Assembly: GCA_002049455.2 (NCBI GenBank)
Contig: KV918768.1
Span: 1 to 64,000 of the forward strand
Length of the DNA: 64,000 nt
Direction: 5' to 3'
From: Porphyra umbilicalis
Lineage: Eukaryota; Rhodophyta; Bangiophyceae; Bangiales; Bangiaceae
The notes beneath the pieces are model-generated. The model made no database searches. It saw nothing but the letters and a program-made list of their open reading frames with translations, and was not told the origin of the DNA. Of this stretch, positions 19,103 through 30,228 are shown piece after piece (the first letter of the stretch is position 1; each line of letters opens with the position of its first letter). The position numbers and the translations under genes are program-made.

Positions 19103-20635
19103 TCACACCGCCGCGTCCCCGGTGCATCGACTCGCGGCGGCGGCGGCGGCGACCGCCGCCAGCGGCGCGGCGAGCAGCGTCCCCCCCAACACCCACAGCG
19201 CTGCGCCCGTCCTGCGGTCGCGGCTGCGGACTTCGCGGTAGGTCAGGCCCTGCCGGATGAGCGTGTCGACGTGCGGGGAGCACACGCCCGGCGCCACGGC
19301 CGCGAGCGCGGCGCGCACGCGCTTGGAAACCGCCGCGCGCGCCGCGCCCAGGCGGCTCTGCCCGTACTGGTACGGTGCCGCCACCGCCGCCAGCTCCATC
19401 AAAGTCCACGTCTCGCCGTGCCGCGCCGCCTCGTACGCGGTCAGCAGGTCGTGGGTGGACGTGCCGGACGCGGCGGCCGACCGTGCCAGGCGCAGCAAGA
19501 CGTCAACGTCTTGCAGCGCACAGTTGATGCCTTGCGCCGAGTCTGGCGGGAAGCCGTGCGCGGCGTCCCCGAGGAAGAGCACGCCCCCTTGCCGGGGGAC
19601 GTGGCGGAAGTGGGCGACCAGCGAGTGGGGGCGCGTGACAGCGGGGAACGCCGACGCCGTGGTCGACACAAACTTGTGCATTTCCGCTCGCAACACGCAG
19701 TCCTCCAAGCGCAGGTTGGGAAAGTTTTCCCGAAAGAGCCGCAGCGCCTCGTCCGTGTCCTTGACGTCCATCAAGGCGTGCCCAGCCGCTACGGTGATGG
19801 CCCCCCGCCGAGCGACGCGGTCGCCGGCACCCACGGGTAGCAGCATCATGTCAAAGGCCGTGGCGGGGTCGCGTCCGGCGCGAGCCCCGCGCAGCGTGTA
19901 GGTCACGGAAGGCTCCGCGTACTGCACAGGCGCGCCGGGGGGGGAGATGACCGGCCGTGCGTCGAGCACCACACCCTTGTGGCGCATGCCCGTGGCTGCG
20001 CTTGGCCGAGAATAGATGCCCGTGCCGTACTCGCTGTCCACCTGCGAGCCCAGCTTGGAAAACAGCGTCCGCAAGACAGAGTTGGAGCCATCACTCGCAA
20101 TCAACAGGTCGGCCTCCAGCAGCTGGTCCCTCCCATCCGCGGCGTGGGCCACCAACACCCGCGTGCGGACGGATGGTGCGGTGCCAGCGGGTGGCGCATC
20201 GGGCAGCAGCACCTCTTTGACGGACGCGCCCGTGATGAAACGGACGCCTGGGTGGCGGCCGCGAACATACTTGTCCAGAACTTGCAGCATCCGCGCCTTG
20301 AGCAACCAATACACGGGCCCCGCCGGAGGGCGGCGGGAGCTCATGGATACGCCACCGTTGGGGGCAACCACGGCGTCCACCCGCACGTGTTGGCAGAGGG
20401 CCTCACGCTTGACCAGCTCATCCAGCTTGGGGAGCGACCTCAGCAGGCGCTGCCCGGTCTGGTAGAGCACCAAGCTGTAGGCGCGCTCCCATTCAAACAC
20501 TGTCGGGTCCGGGCGCGCGTCCACGACCGTGATGTCTTGGAAGCCAGCTTCCGCCAAAGAGGCAGCAGTGGTGTAGCCGGCGATGCCGGCTCCCACAATG
20601 AGGACCTTTGAACAAACAGCCGAGTCTAGCGACAT
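19103..20635 (-). CDS. FAD-dependent monooxygenase, kynurenine 3-monooxygenase-like, with C-terminal membrane anchor
   Basis: 510 codons from ATG 20633-20635, intact. The N-terminal Rossmann motif VLIVGAGIAGYTTAASLAEAG binds the FAD ADP moiety. LLIASDGSNSVLRTL is the DG motif, and FLGDAAHGFPPDSAQGINCALQDVDVL is the GD motif that contacts the FAD ribityl chain. Order and spacing fit class A flavin monooxygenases. The length, the DSAQGxNCALQDV form and a hydrophobic C-terminal segment (ALWVLGGTLLAAPLAAVAAA) resemble kynurenine 3-monooxygenase, an outer-mitochondrial-membrane enzyme of tryptophan catabolism and NAD synthesis. Other class A hydroxylases are possible because substrate residues cannot be judged here. 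No intron is evident. A copia element lies about 0.8 kb upstream. Confidence 0.8.
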   Translation of the reverse strand: MSLDSAVCSKVLIVGAGIAGYTTAASLAEAGFQDITVVDARPDPTVFEWERAYSLVLYQTGQRLLRSLPKLDELVKREALCQHVRVDAVVAPNGGVSMSSRRPPAGPVYWLLKARMLQVLDKYVRGRHPGVRFITGASVKEVLLPDAPPAGTAPSVRTRVLVAHAADGRDQLLEADLLIASDGSNSVLRTLFSKLGSQVDSEYGTGIYSRPSAATGMRHKGVVLDARPVISPPGAPVQYAEPSVTYTLRGARAGRDPATAFDMMLLPVGAGDRVARRGAITVAAGHALMDVKDTDEALRLFRENFPNLRLEDCVLRAEMHKFVSTTASAFPAVTRPHSLVAHFRHVPRQGGVLFLGDAAHGFPPDSAQGINCALQDVDVLLRLARSAAASGTSTHDLLTAYEAARHGETWTLMELAAVAAPYQYGQSRLGAARAAVSKRVRAALAAVAPGVCSPHVDTLIRQGLTYREVRSRDRRTGAALWVLGGTLLAAPLAAVAAAAAASRCTGDAAV

Positions 20636-21403
20636 GGTGCTGGCGCTGGGAAGTGGCCGCCGCGCCGACGCTGGCTTGACGACACGCCGCAGAGGGAAAA
20701 CGTACTGGCTTGGAAGGAGGTACGGGAGTGGTCATTGGCATATGCGCCTGTTGCACGAGCTGCATGCTGACCAGAAGTAGACGAGAGAGGTGCTTAAGTA
20801 GGACCGCAGCCCTGCTGTCGTCGATGCCCAGAAAGGACAAGCGTCAGGGTAAATCGTTGGCTCATCACGGGGGGAGGCGAAGGGGCACCTTCGTCTGCGC
20901 ATGTGGTCGCCGCTGCAGAACCATGAGGCAGATGCGACGGAATGTACGACGGAATGTAGGTGAGGAGTCCTTGACGACGACAATGTGTGGCCACAGGGCA
21001 CGAAGGCCTTCCGCGCGGCCGCTCACCACATGCCATCCGCCGCCGTGTGATCCAAAATTGCTCGTAAATAACCGCCCAGTATGCGACGAGTGGTGGACGG
21101 CGGCGTTTTGGCAAGTTGAGTGATTGGCTCAGGCGCAATGGCATCTGTCCAAAGCGCCGACAAGATCTGTCTGCCGCAGCTATCCACGGCGACGTTTCCG
21201 CCGCCACCAGTGCGCTTTCGATTTAGCTCCTCACCTCCACGTCGCGACGGGGGGAGGCGGCACCACCCCGTCGCGGCGCGACCGCCCGCCGCCCGCCCGC
21301 CCGCGCGGCCTGCCCGCCCGCCAGTCGGCGCAGGCGCCCCCTGGCCGATGGCTTTGCACGCGGCGTGTCCGCGGCTGGGCCGGGGCGGGCGCGGGCGGCG
21401 GTA
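20636..21403. other. Upstream region of the monooxygenase gene
   Basis: No gene is supported. It contains the putative promoter of the minus-strand monooxygenase and, at its right end, the CAAAG target site (21404-21408) of the copia-like insertion. Confidence 0.45.
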
Positions 21404-21408
21404 CAAAG

Positions 21409-21604
21409 TGTGGAACGTCCGGCCCACAACTGGTCCGCATCTGGTTTCCCGGACTGCCGATTTCGTTAGACTTATTGTCGCATCTCCCGCTTGACCTTTC
21501 AATTATCGTATCTCCGACTTGACCTCACGGATCTTATGTAAACCGCCACCCCGCCGCCGGACCGACGACGGCTGCGGCGGTCAGCCTTCTTTGACATATT
21601 CACA
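21409..21604 (+). repeat. 5' LTR of copia-like copy B
   Basis: It begins TGTGGAACG and ends TTCACA. The TATATAAA box present in the 3' LTR and in copy A is TATGTAAA here (about 21535-21542), which may weaken transcription. The internal sequence starts directly with TGGTAGCC, consistent with a tRNA primer-binding site. Confidence 0.95.
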
Positions 21605-21805
21605 TGGTAGCCACGGTGCGCCGTTGCTGAGGGTTCCTGCTTCCCCACCGTCCTCTGCCCCGGCCCGGTCCCTCTACGCCGTCTCGCCCCCCCGCCCGAC
21701 TGCCCGGATCGACTACGCCCCGGCCCCCCGCCCGCCCCCCTCCCCTCCGTTCCGCCCGCCCCCCCCCCCCCCCCCCCCCCCCCCGCCCCTCCGCCCCCCG
21801 CCGCC

Positions 21806-24800
21806 ATGACCTCCACCGGCTCTCCCTCCATGTCCCCCTCCCCGGCCCCCTCCTCGCCCGCCGCCTTCCTCGCCTCGATCCCCAACGACCCAACGTCCTA
21901 CGACGACATCCTCGTCCGCCTCCGCGCCATCGGATCCTCCTCGTCGACCTCCTGGTCGCCGGCCGACATCAACCTCTCCACCGCCATGGCAATCGGGGAC
22001 TTCCCCGTCGCCTCCCTCTCCCGTCGCCAACTCACGGCCGTGTCCATAGCCGTCCACGACCTCTGGCCGCCCTACCCCACGGTCAACCTCCACCGCACGA
22101 CCGGCGGCCTCACCCGCCTCCAGCTCCTCCAGCTCTACCTCGACGGGGAGCACGAGCAGATCCAGGGCTTCGGCGCCCCATCTTCGCCCCTCGTCGCCCC
22201 CCTCCCCCCCGCTCCCGCCCCGCTGCCCCCGCCGCCTGCCCCGCCTGCCCCCCCCTCTCGCCCCGCCACTCCGCCCCCACCTCTCCGGCCGTCCACGCCC
22301 CCGCCCCGTTCGCCTGTCGCCGCCGCCGCCCTCCCCCCCGTCCGCGGCGCCCCTTCTTCTCACCCTCCCTCCACCGCCGTCCGCGCCGTCGCCCAGTACT
22401 ACACCGCCGACCGCCAGTACGGCGGCCTGGACAGCGAGTCCCTCACCCGCGCGCGCTCCAACTTCACCAGCATCTGTGACGCGTTCTCGGTCCCGCGCTC
22501 TCTCCGCGCCACCTGCATCCCCTTCGCCCTGCGCCTGAGTGAACACAACCTCCCCGCCCTCGCCCAGGACTCCCGCGGCCTCCCCGAGGACGCCATCTGG
22601 GAGGTCATCCACTCCCGCGTCTACTCCGCCGCCCGCACCCTGCGCATCCGAGAACAGTGGCAGTCCACAACTTACCGCTCCGAGCCCGTCCTCACTAACG
22701 ACACCGCCGTCTCCCGCTTCGAGCGCATGATCTCCCGCCTTTCCCTCCTTCAGTCCCAGCTGCCCCCGCGCTATCACACCGCCGCCATGCTCGCCGACAA
22801 GATCCTGGACACCGTCCGTGGCGAATGGTTCGCCGCCTCCCTCCAGGCCGGTGCCGCTCACAACAATCCCCACGAGCTCGCCGCCCAGGCCAAGCTGCTC
22901 CTCGCCACCGGCCCCCCCGGCATCCGTACTCCCGCCGCGCTCTCCCCCCCGCCGCCCCCCCCGTCCCGCACGCCGCCGCGTTCCTCGCCTCCACCCCCGC
23001 CCCCGACGTTCCCCTCCCCTCTGCCACCGATACCTGGACCGTGGACACCACCACCCCCGACGACTCCCGCCCCAACGACGTCTTCTACGTTCTACGCCGC
23101 TTCCGTGGCGGCGCAGACCGCCCCTACCGCACGGAGTCGTCCCCCGCCCGCCCGTACCGCGGCCCCGGGCCGGCCAACCCCTGCCGCATCTGCCGTGGCA
23201 CCGATCACTTCGCCCGCACGTGCCCCTCCCTACGCCCCAAGCCCCTCGCCTCCCCCACCTCCGCCAACCTCGCCTTCCCCACCTCTACCGACGCCGTTCT
23301 GCCCCCCTTCCCCACCGCCGACCCCCCGGCCGCCCCGCCGCCCCGGCCGCCGCCTCCCCCTCGACGTCGACTACGACGCCGTGTGGCACCTCCCCACGCT
23401 CCCCCTCTCGGCCGTCTACGCCGCCCCCGAAGTCGACATCTCCACCGCCATTGCGGACATTGGCACGCCCGGCGATATCGTCGGCGACTCCTGGTTGCGC
23501 CGCCGCCCCCAAGTCGCAACGTCCCCACTCCAACCCGCCACCACCCGCTACGCGCTCGGCCACGGCGTGCCCCCGTCCCTCGGCCGCCTCTCCCTCCGCA
23601 TCACCACCACCGACACTGCCGGCCGTGCCCTGTCCTTTGACCTGCCGGACGTCCATGTCCTCCGCCACACGGCCGTCCCCCTCCTTCTGGGCCTCCAGTC
23701 GCACAAGCGCCTGTGCCTGGTCGTTGACACCCATCGCGACACCATCCTCTTCGGCCACGCCCGACGCCCGGTTCTCTGCCGCCTCCAACGCGGCCACCTC
23801 ACCCTGCCCCCGCCGCCGCCCCGCCCTTCCGCCGCCCCCGCCCCCTTCGCCTCCTTCTACACCCGCTTGGAGCTTGGCCTTGCCCACCGCCAATTTGGAC
23901 ACGCCAGTGTTGACGCCCTGCTCGGGGCGTTCCCGCCCGCCACCTTCACCCCTACCGACGTGGCCACCCTGCGCGACGTAGCCCGCTCGTGCGTCCCATG
24001 CCAACAGTTCGCCCACCTGCCCCGCCGCCCCCGCCATGCCCTCCCGCCCCGCCCACTCATGTTCAACCGCGTCCTCGCCCTGGACACCTTTCAGTTGCGC
24101 CCCGACCTCCCCAAGGTCCTTGACGTTACTTGCCTCCACACTGACTTTGGCCTCGGCCGCTTTGTCCCCGCCATGCGCGGCTCTCACACCTTTGGCATCC
24201 TGTACCTCGTCTGGTTTTGCATCTGGGGCTGCCCCGACACTATCCTCTCCGACCGCGGCTCCGAGGTTGAAAACGACGTCTTCATTGGCGCGCTTCACTC
24301 CATGGGTGTCCATTGGCGCCCCATCCCCACAGAGGCCCCTTGGGGCATCGGCCGCAACGAGCGCCACCACGGACCCATCCGCGACGCCTACCTCCGTATC
24401 TCGGCCGAAACGCCCCAACTCGCGCCCGACCTGGCCCTGGCCATGGCTTACAAAGCCCGCAATGACGCCCCCCGCGCCCACGGCTCCTCCCCGACCACGG
24501 CCGTCACCGGCGAGGCCCCGCGCCTCCTGATCGGCCCCAACCACCACGCCGACCCCACCATCGCCGCCCGCCACAAGGCCATGCAGACGGCCCGCAACAC
24601 CATGGAGCACTACACAGCCGCTGACCGCCTCCGCGGTGCCCTTTCCCATCCTGGCACAACCGTCCCGTTCGTTGAACTCGGCCAGGAGGTCTGGTTCCAC
24701 CGCGACCGCCACGGCTGGCTCCGAGGCACCGTCCACTCGCTCGACCGGAAAACCGTGTACGAACGGCACAACGGCCAACTTTTTTCCTCCCACGAGTCCC

Positions 24801-25204
24801 GCACCAAGCCCTTCGTCTCCCGCCGACCACCCGCCCCGCCCGCCGCCGCCCCTCACCCCTCCCCTGCCGCCGCCGCCCCTCGCCCCGCCCCGGCCCCCGC
24901 TGCCCCCATCCGCACCAACACCGCCGCCCCGCCCGTCGCCCCGCCCCTCCCCGCCGCCTCCCGTGTCTTCCTCTCCCCCGCCGTCAGCCCCGACTCCCCG
25001 GCCCACCCCCGCTGGGACGCCGCCAAGGCTACCGAGATCGCCGTCTTCGACTCCATCGACTGCAAGTCTGCCATCCCCGCCCACTCCGTCCCCGCCGGCC
25101 GACAAATCTTCCACTACCTCTGGCGTGTCACCTACAAGCCCAACCGCGGCAACGGCAAGCCGGCCGAGCGGGCCCGCTACTGCATCGCCGGCAACCGTGA
25201 CTGA
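21806..25204 (+). pseudogene. Copia gag-pol, 5' part: gag, protease region and integrase
   Basis: From ATG 21806 to an in-frame TGA. Residues 1 to about 370 are gag, with the conserved helical part QYGGLDSESLTRARSNF...LPPRYHTAAMLADKIL. The zinc knuckle CRICRGTDHFARTC (about 23186-23227) lies in the +2 frame, so two compensating shifts in C runs (about 22945 and 23330) hide within this open frame. The protease/linker region follows. LELGLAHRQFGHASVDALL with C-x2-C is the GAG-pre-integrase finger. LALDTF, ILSDRGSEVEND and NERHHG supply the integrase D, D and E. The frame ends inside the RT region (RYCIAGNRD then TGA). Read-through would continue into RT. Confidence 0.85.
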
Positions 25205-25960
25205 CACAAGGCCAGCACCGTCGCCACGTCCCCCGTCACCCCCCAACGCGCCATCCGCGCGGTCGTTGCCGCCTCCGTCATCCTCCGATTCACCCTGCAC
25301 ACGGAGGACTTCCTCCGTGCCTACCTCCAGTCGGACCGCCTCACCGACCCCGTTTACGCCTGGTCGCCCCCCGAGGCCGGCCTGCCCGACGGCACGGTGT
25401 GGAAATTCCACCGCGCCATGTACGGGAAAAACGATGCCGGCCGTCACTTCCACTTCAACACCCAGTCCCGCTTCCTCACTATCCCCGACATTACCCTCAG
25501 CTCGGCATTCGACACCATCTACCTCGTCCCGCTCCGCGGCGCCATCTCCACGTAAGTCGACGACACCCTCAACGCCGGCGACCCCGCCTTCCTCGCCTCC
25601 GTCGCCACCGTCCTTAAGTCCTACTCCACCCACCGACCCGACCACGGCGACATCCAGTTCGCGGGCATCACCGCCCGCACCGGCACCACCGGCATCAACT
25701 GCGACGCCGGCCCTGACGCCGCCGCCCTCACCCCGCTGCCGCTGTCCCCCCCGCTCTCCTCCCCACTGCCCGACCCCAAGGCCCTGCACTCCCTTGCCGC
25801 CAAGCTCCTGTGGGTGGGCCGCGTCGCCCGTCCCGACGTCCTCACCAATGCCACCCACCTCGCCAAGCTCCCCAACCCCACCGGCGCCGACGCCCGCCGC
25901 GCCAACGACACCCTCGCCGCCATCGCCCGCCACCCTATCTCCCTCCACTACCCCCCCTCG
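25205..25960 (+). pseudogene. Copia reverse transcriptase segment with a stop in the YVDD motif
   Basis: After the TGA the same frame continues with HKASTVATSPVTPQRAIRAV, FTLHTEDFLRAYLQSDR and a DGTVWKFHRAMYGKNDAGRHF core, a copia RT. The catalytic YVDD is read as stop-V-D-D because TAC has become TAA at 25553-25555, so RT is dead in this copy. The segment is also shorter than usual between these motifs, suggesting deletions. Confidence 0.8.
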
Positions 25961-26607
25961 ACCCCGCCTCCCTCTGCTTGGAAGTCTACGCCGACTACTC
26001 CGGCTCCGCCACCTCCCCCCTGAACCGCCGCCAACTCGGGTACCCGATCGCCCTGGTCGACGCCTCCCGCCGCTTTTCCCTTCTACACTGGGCCTCCCAC
26101 CGCCCCCACCGCGTGTGTCGCGGCTCCTGCGCTGGCGAGCTGCTCGCCCTCGCTGACGCCGTCGCCGCCGCCCTTGACGTGCGCCTCCTGCTGCAAGAGC
26201 TCCTCTCCCGCCGGATCTTCCTCGCCGCGTACACGGATTCCTCCGCCGCCTATGACTTGGACACGTCCTTCAAGGACCCGACGGACATGACCGGCAAGAA
26301 CGACCTTTTCATGCTCCGACGCTCCCTCCTGTCCGGCTCTATCCACGCCATTTCCCCCGTCCAAGGCGCCGACAACCCCGCCGACGCGCTCTCAAAGCCC
26401 TCGTACGCCCGCCCCGCGCCCAACCCCGCCCTCACCAATGCCCTCTTGGCCGGCAAGCTCCATGTCCCCGTCATCTCCTGCACAACGTCCGCCGGCTACC
26501 GCAACGCCCCCCGCGACGCTGTGCCCTCGCCGCGCCGCGCCCCGCGGCCCCCGTCGCCTGCCCGCGCCGACGAGGGAGGAGTTTGCCCCCCGCCTCACGA
26601 CCTCTGA
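25960..26607 (+). pseudogene. Copia RNase H domain (shifted frame)
   Basis: At the C-run near 25950-25958 the frame shifts by one. The new frame reads LEVYADYSGSATS (first Asp), CAGELLALADAV (Glu), YTDSSAAYDLD (Asp) and NPADALSKPS, the canonical end of copia RNase H, then a Pro-rich tail to TGA at 26605-26607. Confidence 0.8.
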
Positions 26608-26798
26608 CGATGGCCAACTCGCGCAGGCCTCGTCCACGCCCGCTCGCCGCCCCACGCCGCCACGGCCGCCACGTTACCGACGACCCGGCCGCGGCCACGC
26701 CACCGCCTCCCCTCCCCCGCCACGCCCCCGTGTCCAAGACGGCACGACATCGACTTGGCCACGGTTGCGCTCGCCTCGGCTCGCCTACGACCGGGGAG

Positions 26799-26994
26799 TG
26801 TGGAACGTCCGGCCCACAACTGGTCCGCATCTGGTTTCCCGGACTGCCGATTTCGTTAGACTTATTGTCGCATCTCCCGCTTGACCTTTCAATTATCGTA
26901 TCACCGACTTGACCTCACTGATCTTATATAAACCGCCACCCCGCCGCCGGACCGACGACGGCTGCGGCGGTCAGCCTTCTTTGACATATTCACA
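26799..26994 (+). repeat. 3' LTR of copia-like copy B
   Basis: It is identical to the 5' LTR except at three positions. It keeps the TATATAAA box. The purine-rich ACCGGGGAG just before it (26790-26798) is the likely polypurine tract. CAAAG follows at 26995-26999. Confidence 0.95.
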
Positions 26995-28231
26995 CAAAGG
27001 GCGGCGCGCGGGCGCGCCGCTTTGCACCCCCCCCCCCATTGCGCTGGGGGTGCGCCGCGTCCGCGCGCCCACACGACCATTGCCGTTAAAGCCCATCGAC
27101 GACCCTGTTGTCCACCGGCACAGCGTCAACTGGATCATCACGTCAGATCTCAGCCGTGCGCGGGAATATTTCAGATACACGCGCGACCGTCAAACGACAC
27201 TTTTGAGAAAAATATTGCCATGCAATCTCTGGTGATCGGGAACAGACATACAAGAGTATATTTGTTCATCGTATCAGTTCAGCAACCACAGCCAAACACA
27301 GAGAAACAAACATGAGAGACACGAGAGGTATGCATTTACGCGAATCGAACTTGACTTCTGACTTGTAGTATCATGTCCGAGGATAACTCCTTACTAAGTC
27401 ATACTTCATGATCAACAATGGTGTTGTTGCCCAAACCAGGACCTCTCTCAACATACAAAGTTCGACAAATGGTTGACCCGCGCCACCTTCATGACGACGA
27501 TCACATCCGCAGTCGTCTTCTTTGCAAAGACAAGCACCACCGCTATCTTACATAGTCACCGGCTGACGTCGAAAGCAATAGTTCCTTATCAAATATCGCT
27601 TGACATATGTCATTGCGTGATTGAGGTTTTCTTCTTGATCATGATGATATAGCCAGGGTGCGCCTCACAAACGTCGACATTCGCTTTCCCACGCTGGAGC
27701 CATGCGCTCGACGTGCTACTTGCGGCCCTATCATCAACATCCAGTACGGTTGCGCCTTGACTTTGTCGGCAGCGTTTCCATTATCTAGGTCAGCAGGTCG
27801 ATTCCGGTTTTCTTCTTGGGATGTATACTTTTCTGGTCGTGCTTTCAAAGAAGTCGCGTCAAATGTAGTGAGCATCCATATTTCTTGTAGTCTGACACAG
27901 TATGTCAGTCGATAATTTCATTTCTGGAACAGTGAGGACCTCGTATACAATCTCGAAAGTCGGATCATCAACGCTATCGAACCTGACTTGATCAGTGACA
28001 GCAAGGGAATCCTTCGTTGATTTTGGCTGGGGTGGGTTTCTGATAATAATCCTCGATTGTCGAATCTTCCATGTCTCCGTTGCGTAGCCTCACGTGCGGC
28101 TGCCACGCCAACTTGGTCCGCCAGTGAGCGGACGGCCGACGATCCCCGCAGTCCGATAGGCATCATCGATTACTTGCCGAAAACTATTGGTCCTATCGTT
28201 AGCTGGCAGCACCCAACCCCTCACTAGTGAG
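26995..28231. other. Moderate-GC intergenic DNA, no gene recognised
   Basis: A clear drop in GC starts about 27.1 kb. Frames are short and carry no recognisable domain. There is a 12-base C run at 27027. It may hold transposon relics too decayed to name. Confidence 0.4.
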
Positions 28232-29702
28232 GCCTAGTTAAGGTGGCTCTTTTGAATTTAAAAACGAGGATCACATTACAGAAGTTGCCTGAAAGAGACT
28301 CAATTCTGAGGTGGCCGGTGGCACGCCTAGTTAAGGGCCAGTGTACCGGCTCTTCTGGGTTATGATGGGCGCGGCTGCATGTCGTTGGCTCCGGATTACA
28401 AATACGACTCGTCATTGGTAGATGACGAAAATGTAAGCTCAAATCCATCTTCACAGAGGAAGGCGCGAACCATTTTTGATGAATTCTAACGTGTCTGGTC
28501 CAACATGCCTTGAGCTCCTCCAGGGGTCGACAGCCGAATAGTCGCGTTCAGAGCTTTCACCAATCTCGAACCGACGTCGTGGCATGCTGCGATAAAGCCG
28601 TCGACGCCTCGGAAACAGAGGGAAACACCGTCAAACCTGACTGTGTCATCAACGGATGCTCGGCCATAGCTCTGCCTGCGTTGGTCCGTTTGCGATGCTT
28701 TTGGTATCATTTTCTTCGGCTATGTTAGCGCATGCTGTACACCTGCGAATTGTACGAGAACAAGGTTTTCCAAAGAACACAGCTGGGGTGCTCCGCACGC
28801 TCATGTATGGGGCACTAGGGGGTTGACAAAGAGGGGGAACGCAGCGGGAACACTTTCTGATGGCACATTCGTGTTCAGGGCACCTGTTTTACCTAGTGTG
28901 ATGCAGAGGGAAGTCCTGAACCCGCCAACATCACCGATGAAGACCCCGTCCCCCCGCAATGTCACTTGTGCACTCGACACCCATGTGTACTCGACTATTA
29001 CTCAGCCTGTGAAGGTCCGTTTGCGTTGCTCTTGGGCTCATTCTTCGGCTATGGCAGCGCATGCTGAACACGTGCTGTATGCGTGAAAACGATTTATCTT
29101 TGAAGATCTTTCACGAACCACAAACCACCGAAGGCCTGCAGGACATCTGCTGTGGTTGCCCTGTGCAGAAAGACGCAAAAAAAAATTGCCACATTTGGCG
29201 ATAGTATGTGAACCAGCCGGCGTGCGGTGAGGTCGAGAACGCATGTGCTTCAGTCGTTTGTTCAATAGCATTCAGAATCCGCGTCCAGTTCCGCCCCCCC
29301 ACCCCCCCCCCTCCCCCATTCGCCCCTGTCCCAGCGGTCACGTGCCACTCGTGGCATGAGGAAGAAACGTGCATCATGTTGTTCTCATTCTCCTTCATTA
29401 TGCGCCCAGCCAGAGAGTGGTGACAGTCGTGCCACCTTTGAGAACAAAGCAGGTCAAAGCACTCGGCACGCAAGCCAATGCGGCGAAGGCAAGACTTGAT
29501 CCGCTGCGGATCAAGTTTGACCACTGTTGATCCGGTTGCAACCGCCACCCCTCTTAGAGAAGCCGTCAGCAGGGGGATGAAATGGGGTCGCGACTCAATT
29601 CTCTCTGGGCCTCTCTGGACCACTAGACTTTTAGCACGTTGCGCTTAAGCTATCGTAGAGAGTGTGTAATACTCAGACCCAGAAGAGCCACCTTAACAAG
29701 GC
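28232..29702. mobile_element. Candidate non-autonomous element bounded by 23-bp inverted repeats
   Basis: GCCTAGTTAAGGTGGCTCTT (28232-28251) and its near reverse complement (29680-29702) face each other, 21 of 23 bases matching. A third partial copy lies at about 28328-28350. The interior has no transposase, but contains an imperfect direct repeat (CGTTTGCGATGCTTTT at 28688 and CGTTTGCGTTGCTCTT at 29013) and a perfect hairpin (CTTGATCCGC / GCGGATCAAG, 29495-29515). No target duplication was identified, so the element call is tentative. Confidence 0.35.
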
Positions 29703-30228
29703 GTGGTGGAGGCTGCGGTGGCCACTGGTGCGGAAAGTGGCAATTGGGCAAAGCGTCTTGCTCGCCAGCTTTTCGGCCGGTTGCAAGATTGCCTCTGGCG
29801 CGGCCCATCGCTTCTCTACTGCCGCCCCTGCCGAGCCCCCACCCCGTCCCCCCCAACCAGCCCCAACACGGGTCCGGCGGAGCCTGTTTCATCATCTGAC
29901 CGAGATGCACGCCTGGCCAGCCATGCTGCGCAATGGTAGAGACCGGACAGTGCCGCAACGGCCTTTGCGGTACGTATCACAATCGCTCTGGGTTCTTTTT
30001 CTATTGGTCATCTGTCACCCATCAGCTGGGTACGCCATCGTGATCACGGCTCAAAGTTGCTTCGGATGGTGTGAGGCGAACCCACTCGACTGTTATTTGC
30101 TTGTGCTGAAAATGGCAGCAAACCTAACCGTCTCCATTTCCGTGGCCATCCTATAGTGTGCCATCGTCTGCTGAGCTGCGAGAAGTTTTTCCGGTAAAAG
30201 TGCTTGCCTTTTTTGCCCCCCGTGTTAG
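29703..30228. other. Region upstream of the unidentified transposase copy 1
   Basis: No independent gene is supported. The same frame as the downstream gene reads a Cys pair (ACLFCPPC) just before an in-frame TAG at 30226-30228, so the original protein may have begun further upstream with a zinc-finger-like element. Confidence 0.35.

Larger units (their letters stand above)
21409..26994 (+). mobile_element. Complete copia-like LTR retrotransposon (copy B), decayed
   Basis: Two 196-bp LTRs (21409-21604 and 26799-26994) bound a 5.6-kb element. The direct duplication CAAAG flanks it at 21404-21408 and 26995-26999, which fixes the borders. The LTRs differ at three sites (about 1.5%), so the insertion is fairly recent. 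Domain order gag, zinc knuckle, protease region, GAG-pre-integrase and integrase, RT, RNase H is that of Ty1/copia. Coding is broken by TGA (25202-25204), TAA (25553-25555) and several C-run frameshifts. Copy A at the window start is a second member. Confidence 0.95.

Noticed and set aside
23285-25948. 887-codon minus-strand frame across the copia gag-pol
   Set aside because: It lies exactly over sense pol coding. In GC-rich genes the complementary frame is often open because stops are rare; it has no domain and is Val/Gly/Ala/Asp-biased, as expected for a shadow. The gypsy-1 antisense ORF differs in lying where no sense gene exists.
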